A stretch of DNA of 64,000 nucleotides from Natrinema halophilum. GTDB lineage: Archaea > Halobacteriota > Halobacteria > Halobacteriales > Natrialbaceae. The first letter of the stretch is position 1. Every line of letters starts with the position of its first letter. Location of the stretch: assembly GCF_013402815.2 (NCBI RefSeq), contig NZ_CP058601.1, forward strand, positions 124,001 through 188,000, read 5' to 3'. Positions 1 through 9,566 of the stretch are shown here, one piece after another. Position numbers and translations under genes: made by a program. The notes under the pieces are model-generated. The model was given only the letters and a program-made list of their open reading frames with translations. It was not told the origin of the DNA and ran no database searches.

Positions 1-2
1 TC

Positions 3-230
3 CTCTTTCTCGGCCTGGCCGTCGGCCCGGGAATCGTCGGCCATACCGTGAGCAACTGGGTCATAGAGCGCCTCGAGTCGGTCGTCGTGAGCGTCGCCTG
101 GCTCGGCGAGCCGGTGGGTGCGACCGCGCTCGCGTTCGTCCTGCTCGCGGAGGTCCCCGATCCGGTCACGGTCGTCGGTGGTCTCGCCGTGGTTGCGGGC
201 GTCGCCGTCGCGACGCTCGAGCGAGGATAA
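3..230 (+). CDS. EamA/DMT-family transporter, C-terminal fragment
   Basis: This is the last 75 codons of a gene that begins before the window. The visible part holds two hydrophobic stretches separated by the turn residues GEPVGAT, and it ends in VVAGVAVATLERG. The pattern of a helix, a GEP-type motif, then a final helix is typical of the last repeat of EamA/DMT (drug/metabolite) exporters of the inner membrane. Substrate cannot be judged from the fragment. It is convergent with the formate-dehydrogenase-like gene that ends at 306. Confidence 0.7.
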   Translation, partial: LFLGLAVGPGIVGHTVSNWVIERLESVVVSVAWLGEPVGATALAFVLLAEVPDPVTVVGGLAVVAGVAVATLERG

Positions 231-305
231 CCCGTCGAACAGACGAAGCGAGGCGTTCGGCGTGACGACTCGTCCGACCGATCGTTCGTGTCGGCACGTC
301 ACAGA

Positions 306-2447
306 TCAATCGGTCGCCGCCGGATCGTCGTCCGCCGACGCGGATTCGATGTCTACCTCGATTTCGGCTGCCGCCGCCTTGTACTCGGGTATCTTCGCCC
401 GCTCGTCGAGAACGTGATTCGTGAGTACGTTCGCCGAGGCGGCGGCGAAGTGCGGTGTCGTCCAGACGACGCCCTCCTTCGTGTCGTCGGTGACGTGGGC
501 CTCGAGCGTAATCTCCCCGCGCCGCGAGCGGAGTCGGACGTACTCGCCGTCCTCGATCCCGTAGCGGTCGGCGTCGGCCGGGTGGACGTCGACGAAGTTC
601 TCCGGCGTCTGCCGGTTGAGCGTCGGCGACCGGGTGCTCATCGTACCCGTGTTGTAGTGTTCCTCGAGTCGCGCGGTGGTGAGGATCAGCGGGTAGTCGT
701 CGTCGGGGGTCTCGGCCGGCGGCTGATGGTCGACGCCTTCGATGTGACCGCGTCCGTTTTCGGTGTCGAACCCCGCTTCGTAGAGGAAGGGGTCGCCCTC
801 GTCACCGGGTTCGTAGCAGGGCCAGTGGAGGCCCTCCTCGCCCAGTAAGTCGTAGGTCATGCCGTGGTAGCTCGGACAGACCCGTCGGAGTTCTTCGAAG
901 ACCGATTCCGGGTCCTCGAAGCTGAACGCGTCGCCGTCGAAGAGTCGCGTTCCGATCTCGCGAAGGATCTCGAGGTCGTGTTTCGTGTTCTCGTGAACTT
1001 TGTCGACGCCGCGCATCCGCTGGACGCGGCGGTCGGTATTGGTGACGGTGCCGCCGCGCTCGGCCCACGTCGTTGCCGGGAGAACGACGTCTGCGAACTC
1101 CGCGGTTTCAGTCATGAAGATGTCCTGAACGACTGTGAACTCGAGGTCCGCGAGCCGTTCGGCGACGCTGTTGGCGTCGGGTTCGCTCATTACCGGGTTC
1201 TCGCCCATAACGTAGAGTCCTCTGATGGCGTCGCCGGCTTCGTAGGTGAGTTCGACGTTCGTGAGGCCCGGTTCGGCCGGGATCTCGAAGCCCCAGACGT
1301 CCTCGACGGATTCGCGGGCTGCGTCGTCGTCGACGAGTTGGTAGCCGGGCAACACGTTCGGCATCGCACCGACGTCACAGGTCCCCTGGACGTTGTTCTG
1401 TCCGCGCAGCGGGTTGACACCCGTTCCGGGTCGTCCGAGGTTGCCCGTGATCAGCGCCAGGTTGATTTCGTTTTGAACGTTGTCGACGCCGCAGGCGTGT
1501 TGGCTCATCCCCATTCCGGTGAAGATCGCGGCGTTGTCCGCCGCCGCATACTTCGTCGCCGCACGTTCGATCTCCTCGAGCGGGACGCCACACTCCGCTG
1601 CCGCGGCCGATTTGTCGAATCCCTCGAGCGTCTCCCGGAGGTGTTCGAACCCCTCCGTGCGCTCCTCGACGAACTCCTCGTCGATCCAGCCCTCGTCGGG
1701 GTTTTCGTCGTGGTAGTCGAGGATCGTCTTGAGAACGATATTCAACAGCGGAATGTCCGTTCCGGGATTCAACTGCAGGTGCAGGTGGCGGTCCGTGTCG
1801 TCGATTCCGAACGTCCGCGTGGTCTTGTTCGCGTGCGGGTCGACCTGGACAACGGTCGCACCATCGAGGACAGCCTGCCTGAAGTACTGGCTGTTCGCTA
1901 TCGGATGTTGCTCGCCCGGATTCGCACCCTGAATCCAGAAGAGATCCGCCGCGTCGCGGAGATCTCGCATGCTGTTGGTCATCGCGCCCGCGCCTAGACT
2001 GGTCCGCAGCGCCCAGACCGTTGAAGCGTGGCACATTCGCGTACAGTTGTCGACGTTGTTAGTCCCGTACCGGCGGGCTAGTTTCTGAAGCAGGTAATTC
2101 TCCTCGTTCATCACCTTCGAGGAGGCGAGAAATCCCATCGAATCCGGTCCGTGTTCGTCGCGGATGCGCTCGAGTTCGTCGACGACGTACTCGAGCGCCT
2201 CGCTCCAGGATGCCTCGCGGAACTCGCCGTCTTCTTTGATCAGCGGATCGGTGAGCCGGTCCTCGTGGTCGACGACCTCCGTCGCCGCCCCACCTTTGAT
2301 GCAGATGCGTCCCTCGTTGACGGGCGCATCGCCCCAGGGGAGGAACCGGACGTCGCCAGCCTCGTCGCCCTGCTGGATCTCGATGCCACACCCGACGCCG
2401 CAGTACGGACAAATCGTCTTGACCGGGTCTTGGTTCTCACTGGACAT
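306..2447 (-). CDS. fdhF: Formate dehydrogenase alpha subunit-like molybdopterin oxidoreductase
   Basis: A 713-residue protein of the molybdopterin (DMSO reductase) superfamily, probably oxidising formate to CO2. The N-terminal [4Fe-4S] site is clear: Cys13, Cys16, Cys20 and Cys49, followed by Lys51, which links cluster and cofactor. The likely Mo ligand is Cys139, directly followed by His140, in the context NCTRMCHAS. E. coli FdhF has selenocysteine 140 and His141 at the equivalent place, so this is the cysteine form. The C-terminal molydopterin-dinucleotide-binding domain occupies about residues 590-700. No Tat signal is present, so the enzyme should be cytoplasmic. No beta or gamma electron-transfer subunit lies beside it. 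The neighbours mobA and yqeC supply cofactor. Assimilatory nitrate reductase is the main alternative, but the CH pair favours formate dehydrogenase. Confidence 0.85.
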   Translation of the reverse strand: MSSENQDPVKTICPYCGVGCGIEIQQGDEAGDVRFLPWGDAPVNEGRICIKGGAATEVVDHEDRLTDPLIKEDGEFREASWSEALEYVVDELERIRDEHGPDSMGFLASSKVMNEENYLLQKLARRYGTNNVDNCTRMCHASTVWALRTSLGAGAMTNSMRDLRDAADLFWIQGANPGEQHPIANSQYFRQAVLDGATVVQVDPHANKTTRTFGIDDTDRHLHLQLNPGTDIPLLNIVLKTILDYHDENPDEGWIDEEFVEERTEGFEHLRETLEGFDKSAAAAECGVPLEEIERAATKYAAADNAAIFTGMGMSQHACGVDNVQNEINLALITGNLGRPGTGVNPLRGQNNVQGTCDVGAMPNVLPGYQLVDDDAARESVEDVWGFEIPAEPGLTNVELTYEAGDAIRGLYVMGENPVMSEPDANSVAERLADLEFTVVQDIFMTETAEFADVVLPATTWAERGGTVTNTDRRVQRMRGVDKVHENTKHDLEILREIGTRLFDGDAFSFEDPESVFEELRRVCPSYHGMTYDLLGEEGLHWPCYEPGDEGDPFLYEAGFDTENGRGHIEGVDHQPPAETPDDDYPLILTTARLEEHYNTGTMSTRSPTLNRQTPENFVDVHPADADRYGIEDGEYVRLRSRRGEITLEAHVTDDTKEGVVWTTPHFAAASANVLTNHVLDERAKIPEYKAAAAEIEVDIESASADDDPAATD

Positions 2448-2675
2448 TGTGTTCTTCCGTCTCGCCCGTTACCCGCATCCAACGACCCCACCGTGCATGA
2501 TGTTTTCTACCACGCGGAATGTATGTCGGTGCGAGGGAGGAGTCACTGATCGCACTGATCGCAATTCCCGCCTCTGAAGGGGCAGCCGGCCGCTCTCGTC
2601 GCGGGGTCGCCGCCGAGGTACCGTTCCCCGACGACGGGGAAACGTTGACGGACGGTCGTGGGGAACGACAGGACG

Positions 2676-3230
2676 ATGGAACTCACGCGTTCGCTCGTAG
2701 AAACTCAGGCGCGCGAGTACAGGGAGCGCGAGCCCCTGTACGCGGTCGAGCGTGAGAACATCGAGACGCTCCCGGACGCGTTCGCAACGGGGGAATACGG
2801 CCGCCGGGATGCCGCCTGGGTCGTCAGATGGTACTACCGACGGTTTCTCGGGGCGTATCCCGACGACGAGCGACGGGATGCCGAGGAGCGGTTCTGGGAG
2901 AACGACTTCGAGACGGTCCGTCGGGCTATCGCAGACGTAGTCGACGCGACCGACGCCGCAGCAGGCCTCGCTCGGCTGACCGATCTCGCAGCCGTCGATG
3001 TCCCCGTCGGCTCGGCCTTCCTCATGTTCGTGGACCCTGACGAGTACATCGTCGTCGGTCCCCGCGAGTGGTCGGCGCTCCGGGAGGCTGAAGCGCTTTC
3101 TCGACCCTACCCTGATCCGCCAGCGATTCCGGAGTACGTGGACTACCTCGAGCGGTGTCGTTCGCTTACCGCTCGTCTGGAGTGTAACTACTGGACGCTG
3201 TACCGAGCGCTCTGGCGGCTCTCGTCGTGA
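2676..3230 (+). CDS. Conserved haloarchaeal hypothetical protein, 184 aa
   Basis: I do not recognise a named family. The protein is soluble, acidic and rich in Arg, Trp and Tyr (for example WVVRWYYRRFLGAY and NYWTLYRALWRL), with predicted helices throughout and no signal peptide or membrane segment. ATG at 2676 is preferred over the upstream in-frame GTG at 2658 because the protein then begins MELTRSLVETQAREYRER. It is divergent from the formate-dehydrogenase-like gene and about 70 bp upstream of mobA on the same strand, which suggests a role linked to molybdoenzyme maturation or use. That link is inference from position only. Confidence 0.7.
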   Translation: MELTRSLVETQAREYREREPLYAVERENIETLPDAFATGEYGRRDAAWVVRWYYRRFLGAYPDDERRDAEERFWENDFETVRRAIADVVDATDAAAGLARLTDLAAVDVPVGSAFLMFVDPDEYIVVGPREWSALREAEALSRPYPDPPAIPEYVDYLERCRSLTARLECNYWTLYRALWRLSS

Positions 3231-3303
3231 TCGAGAGCGCCGGTGGTGCCTACACAGCAACGAGACACCGGATGCTTTTCCCCTCCGTCGACGAAGAACG
3301 AAT

Positions 3304-3942
3304 ATGGCTTCCGAAACTGGCCGAGACGATCGTACGGGCCTGATTCTCGCAGGCGGTCATTCGACCCGTTTCGGCGATGAGGACAAGGCCCTTGCCGACC
3401 TCGCCGGAACGCCGATGATCCGCCGCGTTTTCCGCCGTCTCGAGCCGGTCGTCGACGATATCGTCGTCAATTGTCGGATGGAGCAGGTGCCGGCGATTCG
3501 CACAGCGCTTGCGGACGGGCCGAACGCGTCATTCGCCGTCGATCCCATCCCCGACCGCGGGCCGGTGGCGGGAATCCTGACGGGTCTTCGTGAAGCCACA
3601 ACTGCATACGCCGCGGTCGTCGGGTGCGACATGCCCTTCATCGATACAGCGCTCGTCGACCACCTCTTCGAGCGGGCGAGCGGCCACGATGCCGCAGTAC
3701 CACGGCTCGACGATCGGTGGTTCCAGACGACACAGGCCGTGTACCAGGCTAAGCCGATGGCTGAAGCCTGCGAGCGCGCCCTGGAGCGCGACGAGCGACG
3801 AATTGTCGAACCGCTGTTCGAACTCGATTACGTCGTCGTCGATGAAAACGAGGTTCGATCACACGCCAGCCTCGAGACATTCGAGAACGTCAACACCCGT
3901 GAGGAACTGGAGGCGGCCGCGACCCGTCTGGAAGCCGAGTAA
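3304..3942 (+). CDS. mobA: Molybdenum cofactor guanylyltransferase MobA
   Basis: A 212-residue nucleotidyltransferase that attaches GMP to molybdopterin to make the guanine dinucleotide cofactor. The signature nucleotide-binding loop LILAGGHSTRFGDEDKA is near residues 13-29, and the metal-binding GCDMPF motif is near residue 105. These are the hallmark motifs of MobA and related MobA-like transferases. It follows the 184-residue hypothetical gene and is convergent with yqeC, with only 15 bp between their stop codons. The cofactor would serve the formate-dehydrogenase-like enzyme encoded at 306-2447. ATG 3304 gives a normal MobA length. Confidence 0.9.
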   Translation: MASETGRDDRTGLILAGGHSTRFGDEDKALADLAGTPMIRRVFRRLEPVVDDIVVNCRMEQVPAIRTALADGPNASFAVDPIPDRGPVAGILTGLREATTAYAAVVGCDMPFIDTALVDHLFERASGHDAAVPRLDDRWFQTTQAVYQAKPMAEACERALERDERRIVEPLFELDYVVVDENEVRSHASLETFENVNTREELEAAATRLEAE

Positions 3943-3957
3943 AACCGGCATCCCACG

Positions 3958-4707
3958 CTACGCTTCGATGACGTCGACAACCGGATCGTCGGCGACCATC
4001 CGGGCCAACACGACGCGCTCGACGGCCGGCGTTCGCTCGAGGAGCCCCGCCGCGATTTCCTCGGCGTCGGACCGGGAATCTTCATCGTCGACTTTGTTGA
4101 GCAGCGGGACAACCGTCGCGTCGTCGGGGACGTCCGTCAGTCCGCCGCGCTCGCTTGCGAGAACGCGAGCCACGTCGATGGCCTGAACGGGGTCGCCGCG
4201 TTTGCGTCCGGTGATCGCCGACACGTGTTCGGGACGATGAACGTATTCGCTCGAGAGCGGTTTCCCGACGGCCCGAACGCTCGCGATCGGAATCACGGTA
4301 TCGACGCGGCGGGGAAGTTGCGGTTCGTCCGTACCCGGGGCTTTGAACTCCCTCGTCCGGGCACCATCTGCCTTGACGAGTACGAGGTCGGCGACTTCTG
4401 CCGATGCGATTCGATCGACGTCACCGGGGTCGTATCCGCCGTATCGCTCTTCTCCGTCCCGTCCCGGAACGACCCCGACGGGCCAATCGCTCGTCCGCTT
4501 GATGGCCGGGATCGGATCGGCAGTCACGTGAACTCGTGTCACGTTCCGGTCGAAAGGCGGAATCCGGACCGTCGCAGTCACGACCACTCGTCGGTCTTCC
4601 TCGCGGGCGGCTTTTTCGGCAAGCGCGTAGAGCGTCGTCTTCTTCCCGCCCGCACCGACGACGGCCACGACGCCAGTCTCGGCACGGAGCGCTTCGATGA
4701 CGTCCAT
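3958..4707 (-). CDS. yqeC: YqeC-like selenium/molybdenum hydroxylase accessory protein
   Basis: A 249-residue protein with a P-loop-like start (VVAVVGAGGKKTTLYALAE, residues 13-31) and the YqeC signature VKADGARTREFKAPG followed by EPQLP at mid-protein. In bacteria this family is genetically linked to selenium-dependent molybdenum hydroxylases and to cofactor sulfuration or labile selenium insertion, but its reaction is not firmly established. It is convergent with mobA, which supports a role in molybdenum cofactor metabolism. No xanthine-dehydrogenase-type hydroxylase is present in the window, so its client enzyme here may be the formate-dehydrogenase-like protein or one encoded elsewhere. 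Confidence 0.82.
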   Translation of the reverse strand: MDVIEALRAETGVVAVVGAGGKKTTLYALAEKAAREEDRRVVVTATVRIPPFDRNVTRVHVTADPIPAIKRTSDWPVGVVPGRDGEERYGGYDPGDVDRIASAEVADLVLVKADGARTREFKAPGTDEPQLPRRVDTVIPIASVRAVGKPLSSEYVHRPEHVSAITGRKRGDPVQAIDVARVLASERGGLTDVPDDATVVPLLNKVDDEDSRSDAEEIAAGLLERTPAVERVVLARMVADDPVVDVIEA

Positions 4708-5007
4708 ACTGGCAGTACCACCGTGACAGCCTAATCAGTTGGGACCGACGGGAGCGACGCATCCGCCACTCGCTCGACGTACCCCGGACCGCGACGCCCG
4801 GTCATCGCCGTTCGACGGGGCGACACTCGATCCAGGACCGATCTCGGTCTCGATCGAATAGTGATCATGCCCGCCATCGATCGGCGCCTCGTCGGCAGGC
4901 TACACGCGTCGTACTGCCGTCGTGTCCCTGAAGCGCTCTCCCGTAGTCGACCGGCTTGCGGGCGTGTGGCGGGAGTTTTTTCCCTTTCAACGGCTACTAC
5001 CCATTGC

Positions 5008-8000
5008 ATGAGTACACGATCGGACGCCACCGACGAGGTTTTCTGGGGGGACACGAACGACGAGGTGGCGCTCGAACGATATCGAAGGCTCGTCGAGGCG
5101 ATCGGCGACGGGATCTACCAGCTCGATACCGACGGAAATTTCGTCGCGGTAAACGAGACGATCGTCGAGATAACGGGCTATACTCGGGGCGAACTCCGCG
5201 GCGAACACGTTTCACTCCTTCTAGATGCGGCCGATGTGGACTCGATCGAACGCAAACTCTCCGATTATCTGACTGCGGATGCAAGCGAGATCCCCGCCTT
5301 CGAACTCGCCGTTCGCACCGCCGACGGGGACAGAATCCGCTGTGAAGTCCAAATAACTCCGCTTACGGACCAAGACGAGTTTCGGGGAACGATCGGCGTC
5401 GTCAGAGTTCGCTCCGAGGGACCGCAACCGACCGCACTCGACTCGGTCCGACCGTCGTACGAGTCGATTTCCAATATTTTAGACGAGACGAACGTCGGCG
5501 TGCTCGTCCTCGACGATGCGCTCGACGTCAGGTGGATCGACGAGACAATCGAGGAGTATCTCGGTCTCGACCGCGAAGCGGTCGTCGGACGAAACAAACG
5601 CAGGGTGATCGAGGAGACGCTTACGGGGATGGACATCAACCCCGACTCGTTCGCCGAAACCGTTCTCGCGGCGTACGACGACGACGAGTACATCGATCAC
5701 CTCGAGTGTCGGGTCACCGGCGATGGGGACGGCGAACTCGAGGACCGATGGCTCGAGTACCAGAGCAAGCCGATCACGTCGGGACGGTACGCCGGCGGGC
5801 GGATCGAACTCTACTACGACATCACCGATCGAAAGCGGTCGGAGGACTCCCTTCAGGAGCGCCAGGAAGCGTTTCAATCGCTGGTCGAAGCGGTCGAGGA
5901 GTACGCTATCTTCCGACTCGACCCCGATGGGCGTGTCATTAGCTGGAACAGAGGTGCAGAGCGGATCAAAGGCTACGACCCCGACGAGATCATCGGCGAA
6001 CACTTCTCGACGTTTTATACGGAGGCGGACCGCGCGGCGGACGTACCCGAACGGAACCTCGAGACCGCACTCGAGAACGGCTCCGTCGAGGACGAAGGGT
6101 GGCGTCTCAGAAAGGACGGCACCCGCTTCTGGGCGAACGTGACGATTACGCCGGTGTGGGACGACGGCTCCCATCGTGGATACCTGAAGGTGACTCGCGA
6201 CATGACCGATCGACGGGAGCGCGAGCGGGAACTCGAAAGCGAACTCCATCGCATCCTCAGTCGGATCTCGGATGCGTTCTACGCGGTCGACGACGAGTTT
6301 CGATTCACCCACGTCAACGACCGTGCCGAGGAACTCCTGCAGCGTTCCGAAGCGGACCTACTCGGGGAGACGCTCTGGGACGTATTTCCCGATCTCCGCG
6401 AGATCGACGAGGTCCGGACCGCCTTCCACGAGGCGCTTGAAACCCAGCAGCCGACAAGCTACGAACTGTACTACGACGTCCTCGACTTCTGGGTGGAGGC
6501 GAACCTCTATCCGTCCGAGACCGGTATCTCGGTGTACTTCCGTGACGTAACGGATCGAAAGGAGCGCGAACGTGAACTCGAGCGAACCGAGCGCCGGTTC
6601 GAAGCAATTTTCGAGGATCCGAACATCCTCGTCGGCCTGCTCGAACCCGACGGGACGGTCATCGACATTAATCAAACGGCGATGGAGTACATCGACGCCG
6701 ATCTGGCGGCAGTGACCGGTGAACTGTTCTGGGAGACGCCGTGGTGGGGAGAAGGCGAGGAAATCCGGGCCGACGTGAGAGAATGGACCGAACGCGCCGC
6801 GGACGGCGAGTACGTGAACTTCGAGGCGGATCTTACGCGACCCAACGGGGACCTGTACACCCTGAACGGCGTTTTCAGACCGGTCACGAACGACGATGGC
6901 GACGTCGTTTCGGTCATCGTCTCGGACCGCGACGTTACCGAACGCAAGCAGCGCGAACGCGAACTCGAAGAATCGGAGCAGCGATACCGGACCATCGCGG
7001 AGTACTTTCCAAACGGTATCATCACGTTGTTCGACCACGATCTCGAGTACACGCTGGCGGCCGGTCAGGGCTTCGACCGCATTCCCGTCGACCCCGACGA
7101 TCTGGAAGGGCAGAGCTTCTACGACGTCTGGCCTGCGGGAACGAGCAGCGATCTCGAACCCGCAATCCTTGCCGCGCTCGAGGGGGATGAACAGTCGGTC
7201 GAGCTTTCGTACGCGGGCCGAGAATGGGTCATCCACGCAGTCCCGATCACCGACGAACGCGGCGAAGTCTTCGCCGGCGTAACGATGGCACAGGACATCA
7301 CCGAGCGGAAGGCGAACCAACGCAAACTCGAGAAAACCATCTCGCAACTGGAGGAATCGAACAAACGCCTCGAGCAGTTCGCGTACGCCGCCTCCCACGA
7401 TCTGCAAGAGCCGCTGCGGATGGTTTCGAGTTACCTGCAACTCATCAAAAGCCGCTACGCAGACGACCTCGACGAGGAGGGCGAGGAGTTCCTCGCGTAT
7501 GCCGTCGACGGCGCGGATCGAATGCGCGAGATGATCGACGGCCTCCTCGAGTACTCTCGCGTCGAGACACGGGGCGGTCCGCTCGAACCGGTCGACCTCG
7601 AGGAGATCCTCGACAGCGTTCTGACTGATTTACAACTCCGGATCGAGGAAACCGACGCCGAGATCACGAGAGACGGACTTCCACGCGTCGAAGGCGACGC
7701 AAGCCAGATACGGCAGGTGTTTCAGAATCTCCTGTCGAATTCACTCACCTACAGCGGCGACGACCCACCACGGATTCACGTCGACGCACGCCGCCGGGGC
7801 GATGACTGGGTGATCTCGGTCCACGACGACGGAATCGGTATCGACCCGACGGATCAACAACGCGTGTTCGACGTGTTTCAGCGGCTTCACAGCCGCAACG
7901 AGTATCAAGGAACTGGGATCGGGCTCGCGCTCTGTCAGCGCATCATCGAACGCCACGACGGCGACATCTGGCTCGAGTCGGAACCGGGCGAAGGATCGAC

Positions 8001-8043
8001 CTTTTCGTTTACGCTCCCCGCGGTACCGAACACCGACAAGTGA
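5008..8043 (+). CDS. PAS-domain sensor histidine kinase with six PAS domains
   Basis: A 1011-residue cytoplasmic histidine kinase. I count six consecutive PAS/PAC modules (about residues 25-140, 145-275, 285-405, 410-525, 530-655 and 660-775), each ending in a DITDRK/RDVTERK-type linker. The H-box AASHDLQEPLR follows with the phosphoacceptor His797, then the ATPase domain with an N-box (FQNLLSNSLTYS, about 904), G1 (DDGIGIDP, about 940) and G2 (GTGIGLAL, about 969). No membrane segment or receiver domain is visible, so it senses soluble or redox/light cues through PAS ligands. ATG 5008 is chosen because the upstream in-frame extension does not look coding. No response regulator lies next to it, which is common in haloarchaea. 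Confidence 0.92.
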   Translation: MSTRSDATDEVFWGDTNDEVALERYRRLVEAIGDGIYQLDTDGNFVAVNETIVEITGYTRGELRGEHVSLLLDAADVDSIERKLSDYLTADASEIPAFELAVRTADGDRIRCEVQITPLTDQDEFRGTIGVVRVRSEGPQPTALDSVRPSYESISNILDETNVGVLVLDDALDVRWIDETIEEYLGLDREAVVGRNKRRVIEETLTGMDINPDSFAETVLAAYDDDEYIDHLECRVTGDGDGELEDRWLEYQSKPITSGRYAGGRIELYYDITDRKRSEDSLQERQEAFQSLVEAVEEYAIFRLDPDGRVISWNRGAERIKGYDPDEIIGEHFSTFYTEADRAADVPERNLETALENGSVEDEGWRLRKDGTRFWANVTITPVWDDGSHRGYLKVTRDMTDRRERERELESELHRILSRISDAFYAVDDEFRFTHVNDRAEELLQRSEADLLGETLWDVFPDLREIDEVRTAFHEALETQQPTSYELYYDVLDFWVEANLYPSETGISVYFRDVTDRKERERELERTERRFEAIFEDPNILVGLLEPDGTVIDINQTAMEYIDADLAAVTGELFWETPWWGEGEEIRADVREWTERAADGEYVNFEADLTRPNGDLYTLNGVFRPVTNDDGDVVSVIVSDRDVTERKQRERELEESEQRYRTIAEYFPNGIITLFDHDLEYTLAAGQGFDRIPVDPDDLEGQSFYDVWPAGTSSDLEPAILAALEGDEQSVELSYAGREWVIHAVPITDERGEVFAGVTMAQDITERKANQRKLEKTISQLEESNKRLEQFAYAASHDLQEPLRMVSSYLQLIKSRYADDLDEEGEEFLAYAVDGADRMREMIDGLLEYSRVETRGGPLEPVDLEEILDSVLTDLQLRIEETDAEITRDGLPRVEGDASQIRQVFQNLLSNSLTYSGDDPPRIHVDARRRGDDWVISVHDDGIGIDPTDQQRVFDVFQRLHSRNEYQGTGIGLALCQRIIERHDGDIWLESEPGEGSTFSFTLPAVPNTDK

Positions 8044-8143
8044 AGTCGTCGGTGCCGTCGGACGACACAGCACGTCTGTGCGGGAGTCCGAGCAGATCAC
8101 CGCTGCGCTCGGTTTTAACACCGCTCATTCCGTACGGACGGGC

Positions 8144-9370
8144 ATGACTCCATCCCGATCGGGAGCGCGCGACCCGGCATTTCGATTCGAATACCAGCCG
8201 CCGGCGATCAGATTCGGATCGGGTTGTGTCGACGACCTCGAGGCTGAACTGGAGCGGCGAGGTCTCGAGCGCGCGCTGATCGTTTGTGGGTCGACCGTTG
8301 GGAGCACGGCGGCGGTGATGGAACCGGTCAGATCAGGATTGGGGGACCGACTGGCTGGCGTCTTCGACGAGACGACATCGAAGAAGCGACTCGCGACGGC
8401 GGTCGACGGCCGCGACGCGCTCGAGGCCGCGGACGCGGACGTTCTCGTGAGCCTCGGTGGCGGCAGCAGCTTAGACGTCGCGACGGTGATCAGCGTCCTC
8501 GCCGCTGATGATCGATCGCACGAAGACGCGGGATCGGAATTCGCCGCGCGAGGGACGCTCACCGTTCCCGACGACGGACTGCTTCCGATCGTGACCGTCC
8601 CCACGACGCTCGCCGGAGCCGACCTCTCGATGGTCGCAGGCATCACCGCCGGACCCGACTCGAGCCCGGTCGACGAGGAGAGACGCGGCGGCGTTTCCGA
8701 TCCGGGATTGATGCCTGCGGGCGCGTTCTACGATCCGGAACTCGTCGAAACCACGCCCCGGTCGGTACTCGCGGGCTCGGCCATGAACGGCTTCGACAAG
8801 GGCATCGAGACGCTCTACGCGAGCAACGCGACCCCGGTAACGGATGCGACGGCGAGACACGGCCTCGAGACGTTCGGAGACGGTCTCCGAGCGTTCGGCG
8901 ACGGCGACCGAGACACTGAGACGTTCGAAGCGATCCTCGAGGGCCTGATCCTGGTACAGTACGGAATCTCGCGACCCGGCGAAACCACGGCCTCTATCGT
9001 CCACGCATTCGGTCACGGACTGACGCGAACGGAGGACATCCAGCAGGGGGTTGCTCATGCCATCGTGGTACCCCACGTCCTCGAGTACCTCTTCGAACGG
9101 GACGGCGTGGACGCTCGTTCCGGAACGCTCGCGAACGCGCTCGGCGTCGAAAACGCCGCGGATCAGGCCGCTGCGGTCGTCGAGTCAGTCACCGAGGTAC
9201 GGGACGCACTCGGGCTCCCGTCGCGACTTCGCGACGTCGATGGGCCCGATCGAAGCGAGTTCTCTGCGGTCGCGGAGATGGTTCTGAACGACCCGTTCAT
9301 GGTGAATGCACCGCCTGGACTGGACCCGACGGTCGGGGACCTCGAGGGCGTCCTCGAGGCAGCGTGGTAG
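8144..9370 (+). CDS. Iron-containing alcohol dehydrogenase family protein with altered metal ligands
   Basis: A 408-residue protein with the Fe-ADH/dehydroquinate synthase-like fold: a nucleotide-binding GGGSSLDVA motif near residue 106 and a helical C-terminal half. The canonical metal ligands are mostly replaced. At the place of the usual D...H pair the protein reads MNGFDKGIE (Asn and Lys by alignment at the IE pair). Of the later two histidines, HAFGHGL keeps one, but the PHG histidine is QQG here. The alignment is by eye. The enzyme may use another metal geometry, or act on a different class of substrate without iron. It sits just upstream of a PQQ-type propeller gene on the same strand. 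ATG 8144 is preferred over an upstream GTG at 8078. Confidence 0.8.
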   Translation: MTPSRSGARDPAFRFEYQPPAIRFGSGCVDDLEAELERRGLERALIVCGSTVGSTAAVMEPVRSGLGDRLAGVFDETTSKKRLATAVDGRDALEAADADVLVSLGGGSSLDVATVISVLAADDRSHEDAGSEFAARGTLTVPDDGLLPIVTVPTTLAGADLSMVAGITAGPDSSPVDEERRGGVSDPGLMPAGAFYDPELVETTPRSVLAGSAMNGFDKGIETLYASNATPVTDATARHGLETFGDGLRAFGDGDRDTETFEAILEGLILVQYGISRPGETTASIVHAFGHGLTRTEDIQQGVAHAIVVPHVLEYLFERDGVDARSGTLANALGVENAADQAAAVVESVTEVRDALGLPSRLRDVDGPDRSEFSAVAEMVLNDPFMVNAPPGLDPTVGDLEGVLEAAW

Positions 9371-9566
9371 TAACTGACTGGTGGGGCCGATTCCGACGCC
9401 AATGGTTCGGGTATCTGTTCTCGAGGTAACCGGGTGATCGGTGGAGTCGATCGACGTTCGGTTCGATAACTGTTGCATAAGTAGAACAGCTCCACTTCCT
9501 GTTTCGACACCGAAACGGAGATAACGAACCGATAAGTAACCGCTATCGACTGTTGTGTTCAGTAGT
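9371..9566. other. Intergenic region upstream of the exported PQQ-type propeller gene
   Basis: This 196-bp spacer has no credible gene on either strand. Its right half is more A+T-rich and includes ACCGATAAGTAACCG about 30-40 bp before the ATG at 9567, which could form the promoter. No clear palindrome is seen. Confidence 0.4.

Noticed and set aside
864-1997. A 377-codon plus-strand frame opposite the formate-dehydrogenase-like gene
   Set aside because: Long antisense frames are common in high-GC haloarchaeal DNA. This one has no recognisable motif, while the minus strand has a full set of molybdoenzyme motifs.
4861-5007. An extension of the histidine kinase to the ATG at 4861
   Set aside because: The 49 extra residues are Arg/Cys-rich and unlike the acidic proteome, and the ATG at 5008 begins a normal acidic N-terminus.
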